A DNA stretch of 64,000 nucleotides from UBA8529 sp964390565 (GTDB lineage: Bacteria; Bacteroidota; Bacteroidia; Bacteroidales; Tenuifilaceae), in assembly GCA_964390565.1 (NCBI GenBank), contig CAYMII010000008.1:1-64000 (forward strand), given 5' to 3'. The notes beneath the pieces are model-generated. The model saw only the letters and a list, made by a program, of their open reading frames with translations, was not told the origin of the DNA and searched no databases. Position 1 is the stretch's first letter, and each line of letters opens with the position of its first letter. Below, one piece after another: positions 42,314-51,382 of this stretch. The position numbers and the translations under genes are program-made.

Positions 42314-43858
42314 CTAAAATGGAGGAATTCCATGCTTTTTAGCTGGGCGGTCGGCAATTTTAGTGCTCGAAACTTCTAACGCATGAAGTAACAGTTTTCG
42401 AGTCTCATGAGGTTCAATCACAGTATCAATGTAACCTTTAGAGGCAGCAACGTATGGATTAGCAAATTTTTCCTTATACTCTTCTACCTTCTTACGACGC
42501 ATCTCATCAGGATCTGCAGCCTCAGTTATCTCCTTACGGAAAATAATGTTAGCAGCACCCTCTGGACCCATAACTGCAATTTCAGCACCTGGCCATGCAA
42601 ATACAAAATCGGCACGAAGGTGTCGTGAACTCATAGCAATATAACCTCCGCCATAAGCTTTACGAAGAATTACAGTCATTTTTGGAACTGAAGCTTCGCT
42701 GTATGCATAAAGCAATTTTGCACCGTGACGAATAACCCCAGCGTGCTCCTGATCGATACCAGGAAGGTAACCAGGAAGGTCAACAAGTGTACAAAGCGGA
42801 ATGTTGAATGCATCGCAATAACGGATAAAACGGGCAGCCTTATCTGAACTGTCAACATCAAGTACACCAGCCATTACAAGTGGTTGGTTGGCAACGAAAC
42901 CTACGGTTTCACCATTCAAGCGACCAAAACCAATAACGATGTTTGCAGCCCATAACTCTTGGATCTCGAAGAAATCAGAATCATCAGCTAATGCTTTGAT
43001 AACATCGCGAACGTCGTATGGTTGTTTTGGATCGTTTGGAACAATATTGTCGATATTAAACTCAGCCTTAGGCTCTTTTGGTTCGAATCTACGAGCTTTA
43101 CGAGAGTTATTCCAAGGGATAAAGGTTATAAGCTTTTTAATTTGCTCAAAACATTCAATTTCACTTTCAGCGTAAAAATGGGCGTTACCTGTAATCGCCG
43201 CGTGAACCATTGCACCACCTAAATCATCTTGAGAAATTTCTTCGCCAAGAACTGATTTGATAACCTCGGGTCCAGTAATAAACATTTTCGAAATCTTCTC
43301 CACCACGAAAACGAAATCGGTTAGTGCAGGTGAGTAAACTGCTCCACCAGCACAAGGACCAAGAATTACTGATAATTGAGGTATTATACCGCTCGAAAGG
43401 GTATTTCGCCAAAAGATTTCGCCGTAACCAGCCAATGAATTAACACCCTCTTGAATACGAGCTCCCCCGGAATCATTAATACCGATTAGCGGGATTCTCA
43501 TTCTTAGAGCGTAATCCATAATTTTTGTAATTTTTCGGGCATGCATGCTACCCAAAGAACCACCTGCTACAGTAAAATCCTGAGCAAAAACAGCAACTGG
43601 AGCTCCGAAAACAGTACCGGTACCGATAATTACTCCGTCCCCGTGGAGTATTTTACCATCCATACCAAAATCACGTGCATCGTGCTCAACAAAGAGGTCG
43701 TACTCATGGAATGAGTCCTCATCGCATAGGGCTAAAACTCGCTCGCGAGCTGTAAGTTTACCCATTGCAACTTGTTTTGCAATGGCTTGTTCTCCCCCAC
43801 CCTGTAGAACCTCTTCTTTACGTTTTTGTAGTTCTTCAATTTTGCTTTTTAAAGGCAT
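42314..43858 (-). CDS. mmdA: Carboxyltransferase subunit of methylmalonyl-CoA decarboxylase / propionyl-CoA carboxylase
   Basis: A 514-aa carboxyltransferase of the crotonase-like family. It contains DDGDGVIIG-like GDGVIIGTGTVFG, INDSGGARIQEG and the second half GGGYIAMSS and WPGAEIAVMGPEGAANI, the acyl-CoA carboxylase pattern. It moves carboxyl between methylmalonyl-CoA and biotin, supporting propionate formation or, with a beta subunit, a sodium-pumping decarboxylase. That membrane subunit is not in the window. Upstream of it is a well-formed promoter. Confidence 0.93.
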   Translation of the reverse strand: MPLKSKIEELQKRKEEVLQGGGEQAIAKQVAMGKLTARERVLALCDEDSFHEYDLFVEHDARDFGMDGKILHGDGVIIGTGTVFGAPVAVFAQDFTVAGGSLGSMHARKITKIMDYALRMRIPLIGINDSGGARIQEGVNSLAGYGEIFWRNTLSSGIIPQLSVILGPCAGGAVYSPALTDFVFVVEKISKMFITGPEVIKSVLGEEISQDDLGGAMVHAAITGNAHFYAESEIECFEQIKKLITFIPWNNSRKARRFEPKEPKAEFNIDNIVPNDPKQPYDVRDVIKALADDSDFFEIQELWAANIVIGFGRLNGETVGFVANQPLVMAGVLDVDSSDKAARFIRYCDAFNIPLCTLVDLPGYLPGIDQEHAGVIRHGAKLLYAYSEASVPKMTVILRKAYGGGYIAMSSRHLRADFVFAWPGAEIAVMGPEGAANIIFRKEITEAADPDEMRRKKVEEYKEKFANPYVAASKGYIDTVIEPHETRKLLLHALEVSSTKIADRPAKKHGIPPF

Positions 43859-43933
43859 ATTATTCTCTGTTAGTTAATAATAGCTTACCGATAAAAAATA
43901 GCAACGGTAAATTAGACTGCAACGTTACAAAAA

Positions 43934-43962
43934 CAAAGCTAGATAAGAAAAATTTAAGGCAA
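43934..43962 (-). promoter_or_regulatory. Promoter of mmdA (-33 TTG, -7 TAGCTTTG)
   Basis: On the minus strand TTG (43960-43962), an 18-base spacer and TAGCTTTG (43934-43941) fit the Bacteroidota consensus. The transcript would have a leader of about 70 bases before the ATG at 43858. Confidence 0.65.
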
Positions 43963-44043
43963 TAATTTGCAATTTCCAAACACAAGCATTTGAATAATAA
44001 ATACTTGAAAGGCTAAACAGGTGTTTAATCTATATTTGAAATT

Positions 44044-45141
44044 TTACTTTGGAGCCATTCTGTATAAACCTATGGCTATAAACGCATACACAACATTAGG
44101 AATCCAAACAGCAACAAATGGAGACAAGAGGCCTCCAATTGCAAACATTGTTGTAAACCGCATAAAAAGGATATATGTAAAAGCAATACCTAAGCCGGTT
44201 CCAATATGCAAACCAATACCCCCTCGTACTTTTCGTGATGATAGGGAAACACCTATCAACGTAAGAATAAACGTTGAAAAGGGGTATGCTAATCGACTAT
44301 ACTTCTCAACTAAAAGAACATCAACATTATCCGATCCCTGTAATTTTTGCTGGTCGATAAACTCATTTAATTGAAACAGGTTCAAGGTCTCAATTAATAA
44401 ATCGGCACGATGAGAGAAGTCTTTAGGGGATAAATACACTGTAGTATCAAGCTTTTTACCTGATATTACTTGTTGTCCTTCAGCAGCATAATTCCTAATA
44501 TAATAATTCTCAACAGTCCACTTATTTTTTGTTGAGTCCCACATAGCATAATCAGAAATAAGCTTTGATTTTAATTTATTATCAACAAAATGTTCTATTG
44601 AAAATTTATTGGCTGATTGGCTAAATGAGTTATATGTCTCCATATAAACAAAAATCCCCGGGCGAACTTGTTTGTGGATATTACGCTCACTATACCTGTA
44701 AGGTCTTCGAACATATGTATTTTCAAAGTCGAGCCGTATTTTATTTGCTGGAGGGATAATAAAACTTGTAAGGAAGAACGAAAGTATGGCAATAATAAAC
44801 GCTGAAACAAAATAAGGATACATCAACCGTTTAAAGCTAACACCGCTACTAAGGATAGCAATAATCTCAGTATCATAAGCCATTTTTGATGTAAAAAAGA
44901 TTACTGCAATGAAGGTAAAAAGCGAACTGAACAGGTTGGCAAAGTATGGAATGAAGTTAAGGTAATAATGAAATACGATTGCGTATAGAGTAGGCTTCTT
45001 CTCCATGAAATCGTCCAACTTCTCCGATAAGTCAAATATAACAGCAATGCCAACAATAAGAATAATTGCAAAAAAGTAAGTTCCTATGAACTTACGTATT
45101 ATATAATAGTCGATTGTTTTTAACTTCAACTTTTCAATCAT
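44044..45141 (-). CDS. LptG/LptF-type permease (YjgP/YjgQ family)
   Basis: A 365-aa membrane protein of the LptF/LptG family that drives lipopolysaccharide transport with LptB. Three N-terminal helices (FFAIILIVGIAVIFD, PYFANLFSSLFTFIAVIFF, YPYFVSAFIIAILSF), a periplasmic beta-jellyroll of about 150 residues and three C-terminal helices ending in the GTGLGIAFTYILFMR segment. F or G cannot be decided. It overlaps the tgt stop by four bases (ATGA), so translational coupling is likely. Confidence 0.87.
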   Translation of the reverse strand: MIEKLKLKTIDYYIIRKFIGTYFFAIILIVGIAVIFDLSEKLDDFMEKKPTLYAIVFHYYLNFIPYFANLFSSLFTFIAVIFFTSKMAYDTEIIAILSSGVSFKRLMYPYFVSAFIIAILSFFLTSFIIPPANKIRLDFENTYVRRPYRYSERNIHKQVRPGIFVYMETYNSFSQSANKFSIEHFVDNKLKSKLISDYAMWDSTKNKWTVENYYIRNYAAEGQQVISGKKLDTTVYLSPKDFSHRADLLIETLNLFQLNEFIDQQKLQGSDNVDVLLVEKYSRLAYPFSTFILTLIGVSLSSRKVRGGIGLHIGTGLGIAFTYILFMRFTTMFAIGGLLSPFVAVWIPNVVYAFIAIGLYRMAPK

Positions 45142-46268
45142 AGCCTATTCGATAACTTTTTAACCATTATATTCTTCCATTGAAGAAAGTCATCCTGCAA
45201 TATATGTTTACGCGCTTCGGAAACTAGCCATAAGTAGAATCCAAGGTTATGAATACTTGCTACCTGAGGCCCAAGCATTTCGGCAGATATAAAAAGATGA
45301 CGAAGATACGCTTTTGAATATCTTTTATCAACAAAAGTTAGACCATTAGAATCAATAGGTGAAAAATCATCCTTCCACTTAACATTTCTTATGTTTATTA
45401 TTCCCTCGCTTGTAAAAAGCATACCATTTCTACCATTTCGGGTTGGCATCACGCAATCAAACATATCAACCCCAAGGGCAATATTTTCGAGGATATTTTC
45501 GGGAGTTCCAACACCCATCAAATACCGAGGCTTATCTTTTGGAAGAATTTCGTTAACAACCGATACCATTTCGTACATCACCTCGGCAGGTTCACCAACC
45601 GAAAGACCACCAATAGCATTGCCTTGGCTTGGTAAGTTCGCTATATGTTCAGCCGACTTTCGACGTAAATCGGGGTAAACACATCCCTGAACAATGGGGA
45701 ATAAGGTTTGGCTATAGCCATACTTGGGTTCAGTTTCGTTAAACCGTTTTAAGCAACGCTCTAGCCAGTGCTGAGTAAGCTCTAATGATTTTTTTGCATA
45801 GTCAAACTCTGCCGTACCCGGAGGACATTCGTCGAATGCCATAATTATATCGGCACCAATGATTCGCTGAATATCAACAACGTATTCAGGAGTAAACATG
45901 TGCTTTGAACCATCGATATGCGAACGAAAAGAGGCACCCTCGCGGGTTAACTTTCTATTCTCAGCCAAAGAAAATACCTGATAACCGCCACTATCGGTCA
46001 GAATAGGCCTATCCCAACTCGAAAATTTATGCAATCCTCCTGCGGCCTCTAAAACTTCAAGCCCGGGACGTAAATAAAGATGGTATGTGTTCCCAAGAAT
46101 TATCTGAGCTTTAACCTCTCTCTCCAAGTCCTGATGGCTAACCCCTTTTACACTTCCTACCGTGCCAACAGGCATGAATATTGGAGTAGAAATCTCGCCA
46201 TGATCAGTTACTATCTTGCCCGCACGCGCTTTGCTCGATTTATCGGTGTGTTCTAATTTAAAATCCAT
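45138..46268 (-). CDS. tgt: Queuine tRNA-ribosyltransferase (Tgt) without zinc cysteines
   Basis: Exchanges guanine 34 in tRNA for the queuosine precursor, 376 aa. Catalytic regions are intact: ILTDSGGYQVFSL, FDCVMPTRNGRNG with the nucleophilic Asp, and IMAFDECPPG. The zinc motif CxCxxC at 309/311/314 is replaced by G, T and D while the histidine ligand H340 stays at the expected 31-residue spacing. Thus the structural zinc is probably absent. The same seems usual in Bacteroidota, from memory, and needs an alignment. The gene is first in a two-gene unit with the lptG-like gene. Confidence 0.93.
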   Translation of the reverse strand: MDFKLEHTDKSSKARAGKIVTDHGEISTPIFMPVGTVGSVKGVSHQDLEREVKAQIILGNTYHLYLRPGLEVLEAAGGLHKFSSWDRPILTDSGGYQVFSLAENRKLTREGASFRSHIDGSKHMFTPEYVVDIQRIIGADIIMAFDECPPGTAEFDYAKKSLELTQHWLERCLKRFNETEPKYGYSQTLFPIVQGCVYPDLRRKSAEHIANLPSQGNAIGGLSVGEPAEVMYEMVSVVNEILPKDKPRYLMGVGTPENILENIALGVDMFDCVMPTRNGRNGMLFTSEGIINIRNVKWKDDFSPIDSNGLTFVDKRYSKAYLRHLFISAEMLGPQVASIHNLGFYLWLVSEARKHILQDDFLQWKNIMVKKLSNRL

Positions 46269-46287
46269 TAACCCAATTTTTCGATGG

Positions 46288-46295
46288 CAAAGATA
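46288..46295 (-). promoter_or_regulatory. -7 promoter element for tgt
   Basis: Minus-strand TATCTTTG matches TAnnTTTG, 20 bases before the tgt ATG. Confidence 0.5.
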
Positions 46296-46321
46296 ACGAA
46301 AATCATCGTCGAAAATAATTT

Positions 46322-47536
46322 ATGCTTTCGCTACCATATTGTTTAACACAAAAATGTTTAATATCATTGTCTACTCTAAAATTTGTCTTTGCTGTGAAAG
46401 AAATAATTTCAAACTCAACTGTTTACGAATTAGCTTTAGTATCAGTTTTAATCATTGCCCTACTAGTTCAACTTTTTTACTACCTAGGAATATACTTAAA
46501 GGTTGCAATTAATAAGAAACCAAAATCGTACACATTCGCTGAGAAAGTCCCAGTATCAGTAATTATTTGCGCCCGTGACGAACAGGAGAATCTAGAAAAG
46601 TTTTTACCTCAAATCCTTGAACAAGACTATCCAAACTTTGAGGTTATTGTTGTTAACGATTGCTCATCGGACGATAGCCAATATGTATTGGATAGATTAA
46701 TTGCAAAATACCCAAAACTCCGAGTTACAACCATTAAAGAGGATGAGAAATTTTCTCATAGCAAAAAGTTGGCATTAACTGTGGGTATCAAAGCAGCAAA
46801 AAATGAATGGCTCATACTTACTGATGCAGATTGTAAACCCGAAGGAAAAGACTGGATATCATCTATTGCAGTAAACTTTGCAGGCGATACTGAAGTTGTT
46901 TTAGGTTATGGTGGGTTTTTTAGCGAAAAAGGATTTCTTAATAAGCTCATTCGATTCGATGGCCTATTCATAGCCATGCAGTACCTTGGGTTTGCCCTTG
47001 CAGGCATGCCATACATGGGTGTTGGAAGGAACTTAGCTTATAAAAAAGATGCCTTTTTTAGAAATAAGGGATTTGCATCTCATGCGCATATTTACTCTGG
47101 CGATGACGATTTATTTATCAATGAGGTAGCAAATAAATCTAATACAAAGGTTGAATTAGAGCGCACCTCATTTACTCGAACCCTTGCTAAAGGCACTTAT
47201 AAAAAATGGGAATATCAAAAGCGGAGACATATCACGACAGCTCATAAATACAAACTTTCGACAAAAATAATTCTCATCGGTGAAGTCCTCTCTCGAATTA
47301 TTTTTTACGGAACTTCGATTGCCTTAATTGCTATTCTATACTACCCTTGGGTGATAGCCGGAACAATTCTTGTACGTTGGATTATTCAAATGTCAATAAT
47401 AAAAGGAGTAATGAATCGTTTGAGTGAAAGGAAATTATTGTTACTTTCGCCACTGTACGATTTTTATTCGCTATTCTTTTATAGCAAAATATGGTTGTTA
47501 AATCTTATTAACCCTCGAAAGTCAACATGGAGATAA
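46322..47536 (+). CDS. Family 2 glycosyltransferase, membrane-bound
   Basis: A 404-aa protein with an N-terminal membrane helix (about 36-58), a GT-A catalytic domain with PVSVIICARDEQENL, DCSSDDSQYV, DADCKPEGKDW and a C-terminal pair of helices after YKKWEYQKRRHITTA. Acceptor and donor unknown. The start is uncertain: ATG 46322 gives a plausible but untested N-terminus; GTG 46394 (VKEIISNSTVY) is an alternative. Its end overlaps the sigma-factor gene by ten bases. Confidence 0.82.
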   Translation: MLSLPYCLTQKCLISLSTLKFVFAVKEIISNSTVYELALVSVLIIALLVQLFYYLGIYLKVAINKKPKSYTFAEKVPVSVIICARDEQENLEKFLPQILEQDYPNFEVIVVNDCSSDDSQYVLDRLIAKYPKLRVTTIKEDEKFSHSKKLALTVGIKAAKNEWLILTDADCKPEGKDWISSIAVNFAGDTEVVLGYGGFFSEKGFLNKLIRFDGLFIAMQYLGFALAGMPYMGVGRNLAYKKDAFFRNKGFASHAHIYSGDDDLFINEVANKSNTKVELERTSFTRTLAKGTYKKWEYQKRRHITTAHKYKLSTKIILIGEVLSRIIFYGTSIALIAILYYPWVIAGTILVRWIIQMSIIKGVMNRLSERKLLLLSPLYDFYSLFFYSKIWLLNLINPRKSTWR

Positions 47537-48135
47537 GCCCTAATCTATCTGAAAAAGCAAAGCACGATTTAGTATTGGTTGAGCAAGCAATTGCTGGCGA
47601 CCAAAAATCGTATGCTGAACTTTTGGATAGGTATAAGGATGCAATCTACTTCATGCTGCTTAAGATGGTAAATAACAAGAGCGACGCAGAGGATTTAACC
47701 ATTGAAGCGTTCGGGAAGGCATTTAAAAACATTCATCAATACACTCCTAATTACGCCTTTAGCACCTGGCTTTTTAAGATTGCAACCAACAATTGTATCG
47801 ATTTCATTCGCAAAAAGAAGGCAAACCTAGTTTCAATCGACCAAACTGCTGAGGATTTGGAAGGTCCTATTAACTCTCCAACAGCACACTTACAATCGAG
47901 CAACCTCGATCCTGAAGAGCAGCTGATCAAAGAGCAAAGCATAAAGTTAATCCAAGAGGTTGTAGGCACGCTAAAACCTAGGTATCGTAAACTTATTGAA
48001 CTTAGATATTTCCGCGAATTCTCATACGAAGAGATTGCCGAAGAGCTCAATTTGCCTATAGGCACTGTTAAGGCCCAACTCTTCAGAGCTCGCGAACTGC
48101 TCTTTAATATTTTAAAGAATAGTCCTCATCAATAA
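47527..48135 (+). CDS. ECF-type RNA polymerase sigma factor
   Basis: A 202-aa sigma-70-family protein. Region 2 (about 15-85) has DRYKDAIYFMLLKMVNNKSDAEDLTIEAFGKAF and the -10-recognition FSTWLFKIATNNCIDFIR; region 4 (about 135-190) has LKPRYRKLIELRYFREFSYEEIAEELNLPIGTVKAQLFRAR. No anti-sigma factor gene is adjacent. It begins inside the end of the glycosyltransferase gene, implying coupled translation, and is followed after 56 bases by rsmG. Confidence 0.9.
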   Translation: MEISPNLSEKAKHDLVLVEQAIAGDQKSYAELLDRYKDAIYFMLLKMVNNKSDAEDLTIEAFGKAFKNIHQYTPNYAFSTWLFKIATNNCIDFIRKKKANLVSIDQTAEDLEGPINSPTAHLQSSNLDPEEQLIKEQSIKLIQEVVGTLKPRYRKLIELRYFREFSYEEIAEELNLPIGTVKAQLFRARELLFNILKNSPHQ

Positions 48136-48191
48136 CTGTTAGACGCTAGATTTCAGATACTAGATTTAAGATTATTCTATCAACCTTTCAA

Positions 48192-48812
48192 ATGGAGAGA
48201 ATCGAAAAATATTTCCCAGAACTAACCAGCATCCAGCGCAAACAATTATCAGAACTTGACCCACTTTATAGGGACTGGAATTCAAGGATAAACGTTGTTT
48301 CGCGAAAAGATATTGACAATATCCTTTTACATCATGTTTTACATTCGCTCTCAATTGCTAAAGTAATCTCCTTTGCAAAAGGAACAACAATTCTTGATGT
48401 TGGAACTGGTGGCGGATTCCCAGGTATTCCATTGGCAATACTTTTCCCTTTGTGCAGCTTCACTTTGGTTGATTCAATCGGAAAAAAAATAACCGTTGCT
48501 GATGGGGTGGCTCAATCGCTTGGTCTAACCAATATTAAAGCCATAAAATCGAGAGCGGAAGATGCTGATGGCGTTTTTGATTTTGTAGTGACTCGAGCTG
48601 TTGCTCCAATGCCAACAATAAATAGTTGGGTTCAGAAAAAAATTAAGCCCGGTGGATTTAATCACCTTTCGAATGGAATAATCGCTCTTAAAGGGGGTGA
48701 TTTGAAGGAAGAACTTGCCCCTTTTGGGAAAAGAATTACAAAATGGGCCATCGATTCTTTTTTTGAAGAAGAATATTTTCAAGAAAAATCAATAATATTT
48801 TTGGAGAGGTAA
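48192..48812 (+). CDS. rsmG: 16S rRNA (guanine-527-N7)-methyltransferase
   Basis: SAM-dependent N7 methylation of G527 in 16S rRNA. 206 aa. NVVSRKD near 33, LHHVLHSLSI, and the SAM loop LDVGTGGGFPGIPLAI near 74 are characteristic, as is VTRAVAPM. It is widely co-located with replication and ribosome genes; here it precedes rpmH. Confidence 0.95.
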   Translation: MERIEKYFPELTSIQRKQLSELDPLYRDWNSRINVVSRKDIDNILLHHVLHSLSIAKVISFAKGTTILDVGTGGGFPGIPLAILFPLCSFTLVDSIGKKITVADGVAQSLGLTNIKAIKSRAEDADGVFDFVVTRAVAPMPTINSWVQKKIKPGGFNHLSNGIIALKGGDLKEELAPFGKRITKWAIDSFFEEEYFQEKSIIFLER

Positions 48813-48889
48813 TGTGGTGATATACTTACAATCCGAATAATTGTGAGCAACATTATAATTCAATACCCAAATATTTTTATTCGATTCTT

Positions 48890-48918
48890 TTTGTACTTTC
48901 AAAAAAAGTATATCTTTG
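48890..48918 (+). promoter_or_regulatory. Promoter of rpmH (-33 TTTG, -7 TATCTTTG)
   Basis: TTTG at 48890-48893, a 17-base spacer and TATCTTTG at 48911-48918: the best-matching Bacteroidota promoter in the window. A leader of about 70 bases is predicted before the rpmH ATG at 48996. Confidence 0.75.
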
Positions 48919-48995
48919 CAGTCTCAAAAAAAGTCCATAAAAAGACTTATTGTACTGAAAATCATAAGTTGTAGAAAATATAAAAGTATAAAGCG

Positions 48996-49154
48996 ATGAA
49001 AAGAACGTTCCAACCCTCAAACAGGAAAAGGAAAAATAAACATGGTTTCCGCGAGCGTATGGCAACCCCAAATGGTAGAAGAGTGTTGGCCGCTCGTCGT
49101 GCAAAAGGAAGAAAGAGACTTACAGTTTCTGACGAACCAAGTCACAAAGGATAA
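48996..49154 (+). CDS. rpmH: Ribosomal protein bL34
   Basis: A 52-aa basic protein with the full bL34 pattern: MKRTFQPSNRKRKNKHGFRE at the start, then RMATPNGRRVLAARRAKGRKR. It is a component of the 50S subunit. The C-terminal extension TVSDEPSHKG is longer than in most bL34 proteins. It has its own promoter and terminator and lacks rnpA directly downstream. Confidence 0.97.
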   Translation: MKRTFQPSNRKRKNKHGFRERMATPNGRRVLAARRAKGRKRLTVSDEPSHKG

Positions 49155-49174
49155 TATCCAATAATATGGTATTT

Positions 49175-49202
49175 AAAGGCAGGTTGATACCTGCCTTTTT
49201 TT
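49175..49202 (+). terminator. Terminator of rpmH
   Basis: AAAGGCAGGT, loop TGAT, ACCTGCCTTT then a T run: perfect 10-bp stem, 20 bases after the rpmH stop. Confidence 0.94.
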
Positions 49203-49261
49203 ATATACATACCCCAACCTTATTTTTTATACATTTGTAGACATCAAAAGCATTTGAATAG

Positions 49262-50392
49262 ATGTTGGATAAAGATAAAATCATCTCATACATAGATAAT
49301 TCCAAAGCATTAGAGCCTTTTAGAAGTATCTCACAAAAAGTATTCGATGGCAGCCGCATAACGGTTGACGAAGCCATTATGCTTTACGAAACAGCCGACC
49401 TAGGATACTTAAGCATGCTTGCAAATTATGTAAGAGAGGCTAAGAATGGGGACAATGCCTACTTCAACAAGAATTTCCATGTTGAGCCTACCAATACTTG
49501 TATCTATAACTGTAAGTTCTGCTCTTACCATAAATATGCAGGCGATCCTGAGAGCTGGGAGATGTCGTTGAATGAGATTGCAAAACTATCTGAAAGCTAC
49601 AAGGGTAAAGATATTACCGAAGTTCATGTTGTTGGCGGTGTTCATCCAAAATGGGATATTGATTACTACGGGCGCATAATTCAAGCTATAAAGCATCAGC
49701 TGCCTAACGTGCATGTAAAAGCATTCTCGGCCATTGAACTTGAGTACGTTATCAAAAAAGCAAACCTTTCGTATCGCGATGGGATGAGGAAACTAAAAGA
49801 GTACGGGCTCGATTCTATTCCCGGTGGCGGAGCTGAGATATTCGATCAACAAGTGCGAGAGAAAATCTGTGCCGATAAGGCAACAGGCAAACAGTGGCTC
49901 GATGTTCATGAAGCATCACATCTTGAGGGAGTTCCTTCAAATGCAACAATACTTTATGGGCATATCGAGAGTTACAAGCATCGTGCCCAGCATATGGATG
50001 CCATTAGAAACTTACAAGATAAAACGGGTGGATTCAACTGCTTTATTCCTTTAAAATTTAGGGCTCAAAATAATAAACTTGGCTACTTAGGTGAAGTAGG
50101 TACTTCGGAAGATTTAAGGAATTTTGCCGTATCGAGAATCTTCCTTGATAATATTCAGCACCTAAAGGCCTACTGGCCTATGCTAGGCAAGCAAAATACA
50201 AAACTTGCGCTCTCATTTGGTGTTGATGATATTGACGGTACAATCGATGATACAACCAAGATATATTCTATGGCAGGCGCCGAAGACCAAAAACCCAATA
50301 TGACAGTTGAAATGCTTTGCGAAATCATTAGAAGCGCAGGGAGAAAGCCCGTTGAAAGGGACTCGCTTTACAAAGCGGTAAAGTTCTATTAA
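49262..50392 (+). CDS. mqnE: Aminofutalosine synthase MqnE (radical SAM)
   Basis: Radical-SAM enzyme of the futalosine route to menaquinone: it joins SAM to the chorismate-derived substrate to give aminofutalosine. 376 aa. The [4Fe-4S] cysteines C80/C84/C87 are in CIYNCKFC, followed by HVVGGVHPKW and GGGAEIF. MqnE rather than MqnC is favoured because of EPTNTCIYNCKFCSYHK and the length, although the two are related. No other mqn gene is within the window. Confidence 0.85.
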   Translation: MLDKDKIISYIDNSKALEPFRSISQKVFDGSRITVDEAIMLYETADLGYLSMLANYVREAKNGDNAYFNKNFHVEPTNTCIYNCKFCSYHKYAGDPESWEMSLNEIAKLSESYKGKDITEVHVVGGVHPKWDIDYYGRIIQAIKHQLPNVHVKAFSAIELEYVIKKANLSYRDGMRKLKEYGLDSIPGGGAEIFDQQVREKICADKATGKQWLDVHEASHLEGVPSNATILYGHIESYKHRAQHMDAIRNLQDKTGGFNCFIPLKFRAQNNKLGYLGEVGTSEDLRNFAVSRIFLDNIQHLKAYWPMLGKQNTKLALSFGVDDIDGTIDDTTKIYSMAGAEDQKPNMTVEMLCEIIRSAGRKPVERDSLYKAVKFY

Positions 50393-50506
50393 GATTATAT
50401 TCTTAACACTTTATATTACTTGAAAAGATCGAATTTGCTCATATAATTATAAATTTGCCTTTTGTTAAATAATTGATAGCGTTATTTAGATTAAGCCAAT
50501 AAAACT

Positions 50507-51382
50507 ATGTGGGAAAGCATTAAAAAACTATTGCTAAAGATATACTCGAACTATCACGTTCAAACCTTTTTATTTCCAATTATTGCAATTCTTGGAACGG
50601 GGTTAATCTTTTTTATTTTTCTTTTCATTTTTACCCGTCATGGTCAAAGTTATCCAGTACCTAGTTTTACTGGGCTAAGGCATAACGAGGTTGTAAAAAT
50701 TGCTAAACAGTATAAATTAAGGTTTGAGATTACTGACTCAGTATATATCCTTACTCGTAAACCGGGTACAGTTGTTGAGCAAAACCCTCCTGTAGGAACA
50801 AAGGTTAAGCAAAATCGGAGGATACTACTTACCATTAATGCAAAGAATCCTAAAAAAGTTGAGATGCCAAATATCGTTGGGGTAACTCTTCGCCAAGCAA
50901 AATCAGTCCTTGATCTACAAGGGCTTATTGTTGGAAACCTAATATTTGTTCCCGATATCGCAGTAAATAATGTTCTTGAACAGAAATTTAAAGGTAAAAT
51001 CATTGAACCCGGGAAACTGATTGCAAAGGGTTCGAGGGTTGATCTGGTTCTTGGACGCGGGATGCAAAATGAACGTACAGGTTTGCCCTTGCTTATTGGT
51101 CTAAACCAGAGCGATTCGAGAAGCAGGCTAATTGATGCATCGCTCAACTTAGGACAAGTTAAGTACGACGAAACAATAAAAGACTATAAAGACACGTTGA
51201 ATGCTATGGTATACAGCCAATATCCCGCTTACTCTGAAAACTCTTCTATCAGTTTTGGTTCAAGAGTGGATATATGGTTAACCCTAAACGAGGCACGTGT
51301 GCCAAGAATTAAGGCTGAACTAGGAGTTGATTCAGCATTTATGCAAATTGATTCAACTCTGCTTAATGAAATAGTTGAATGA
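50507..51382 (+). CDS. PASTA-repeat membrane protein without kinase domain
   Basis: A 291-aa protein: one N-terminal membrane helix (about 18-42), then three PASTA-like repeats of about 65-70 residues each (VPSFTGLRHNEV, MPNIVGVTLRQAK, LPLLIGLNQSDSR starts), with GTVVEQNPPVGTKVK and related loops. PASTA domains bind muropeptides or septal peptidoglycan. It overlaps the next gene by four bases. Role in septal wall sensing is inference; there is no Ser/Thr kinase domain in the protein or in the adjoining genes. Confidence 0.87.
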   Translation: MWESIKKLLLKIYSNYHVQTFLFPIIAILGTGLIFFIFLFIFTRHGQSYPVPSFTGLRHNEVVKIAKQYKLRFEITDSVYILTRKPGTVVEQNPPVGTKVKQNRRILLTINAKNPKKVEMPNIVGVTLRQAKSVLDLQGLIVGNLIFVPDIAVNNVLEQKFKGKIIEPGKLIAKGSRVDLVLGRGMQNERTGLPLLIGLNQSDSRSRLIDASLNLGQVKYDETIKDYKDTLNAMVYSQYPAYSENSSISFGSRVDIWLTLNEARVPRIKAELGVDSAFMQIDSTLLNEIVE

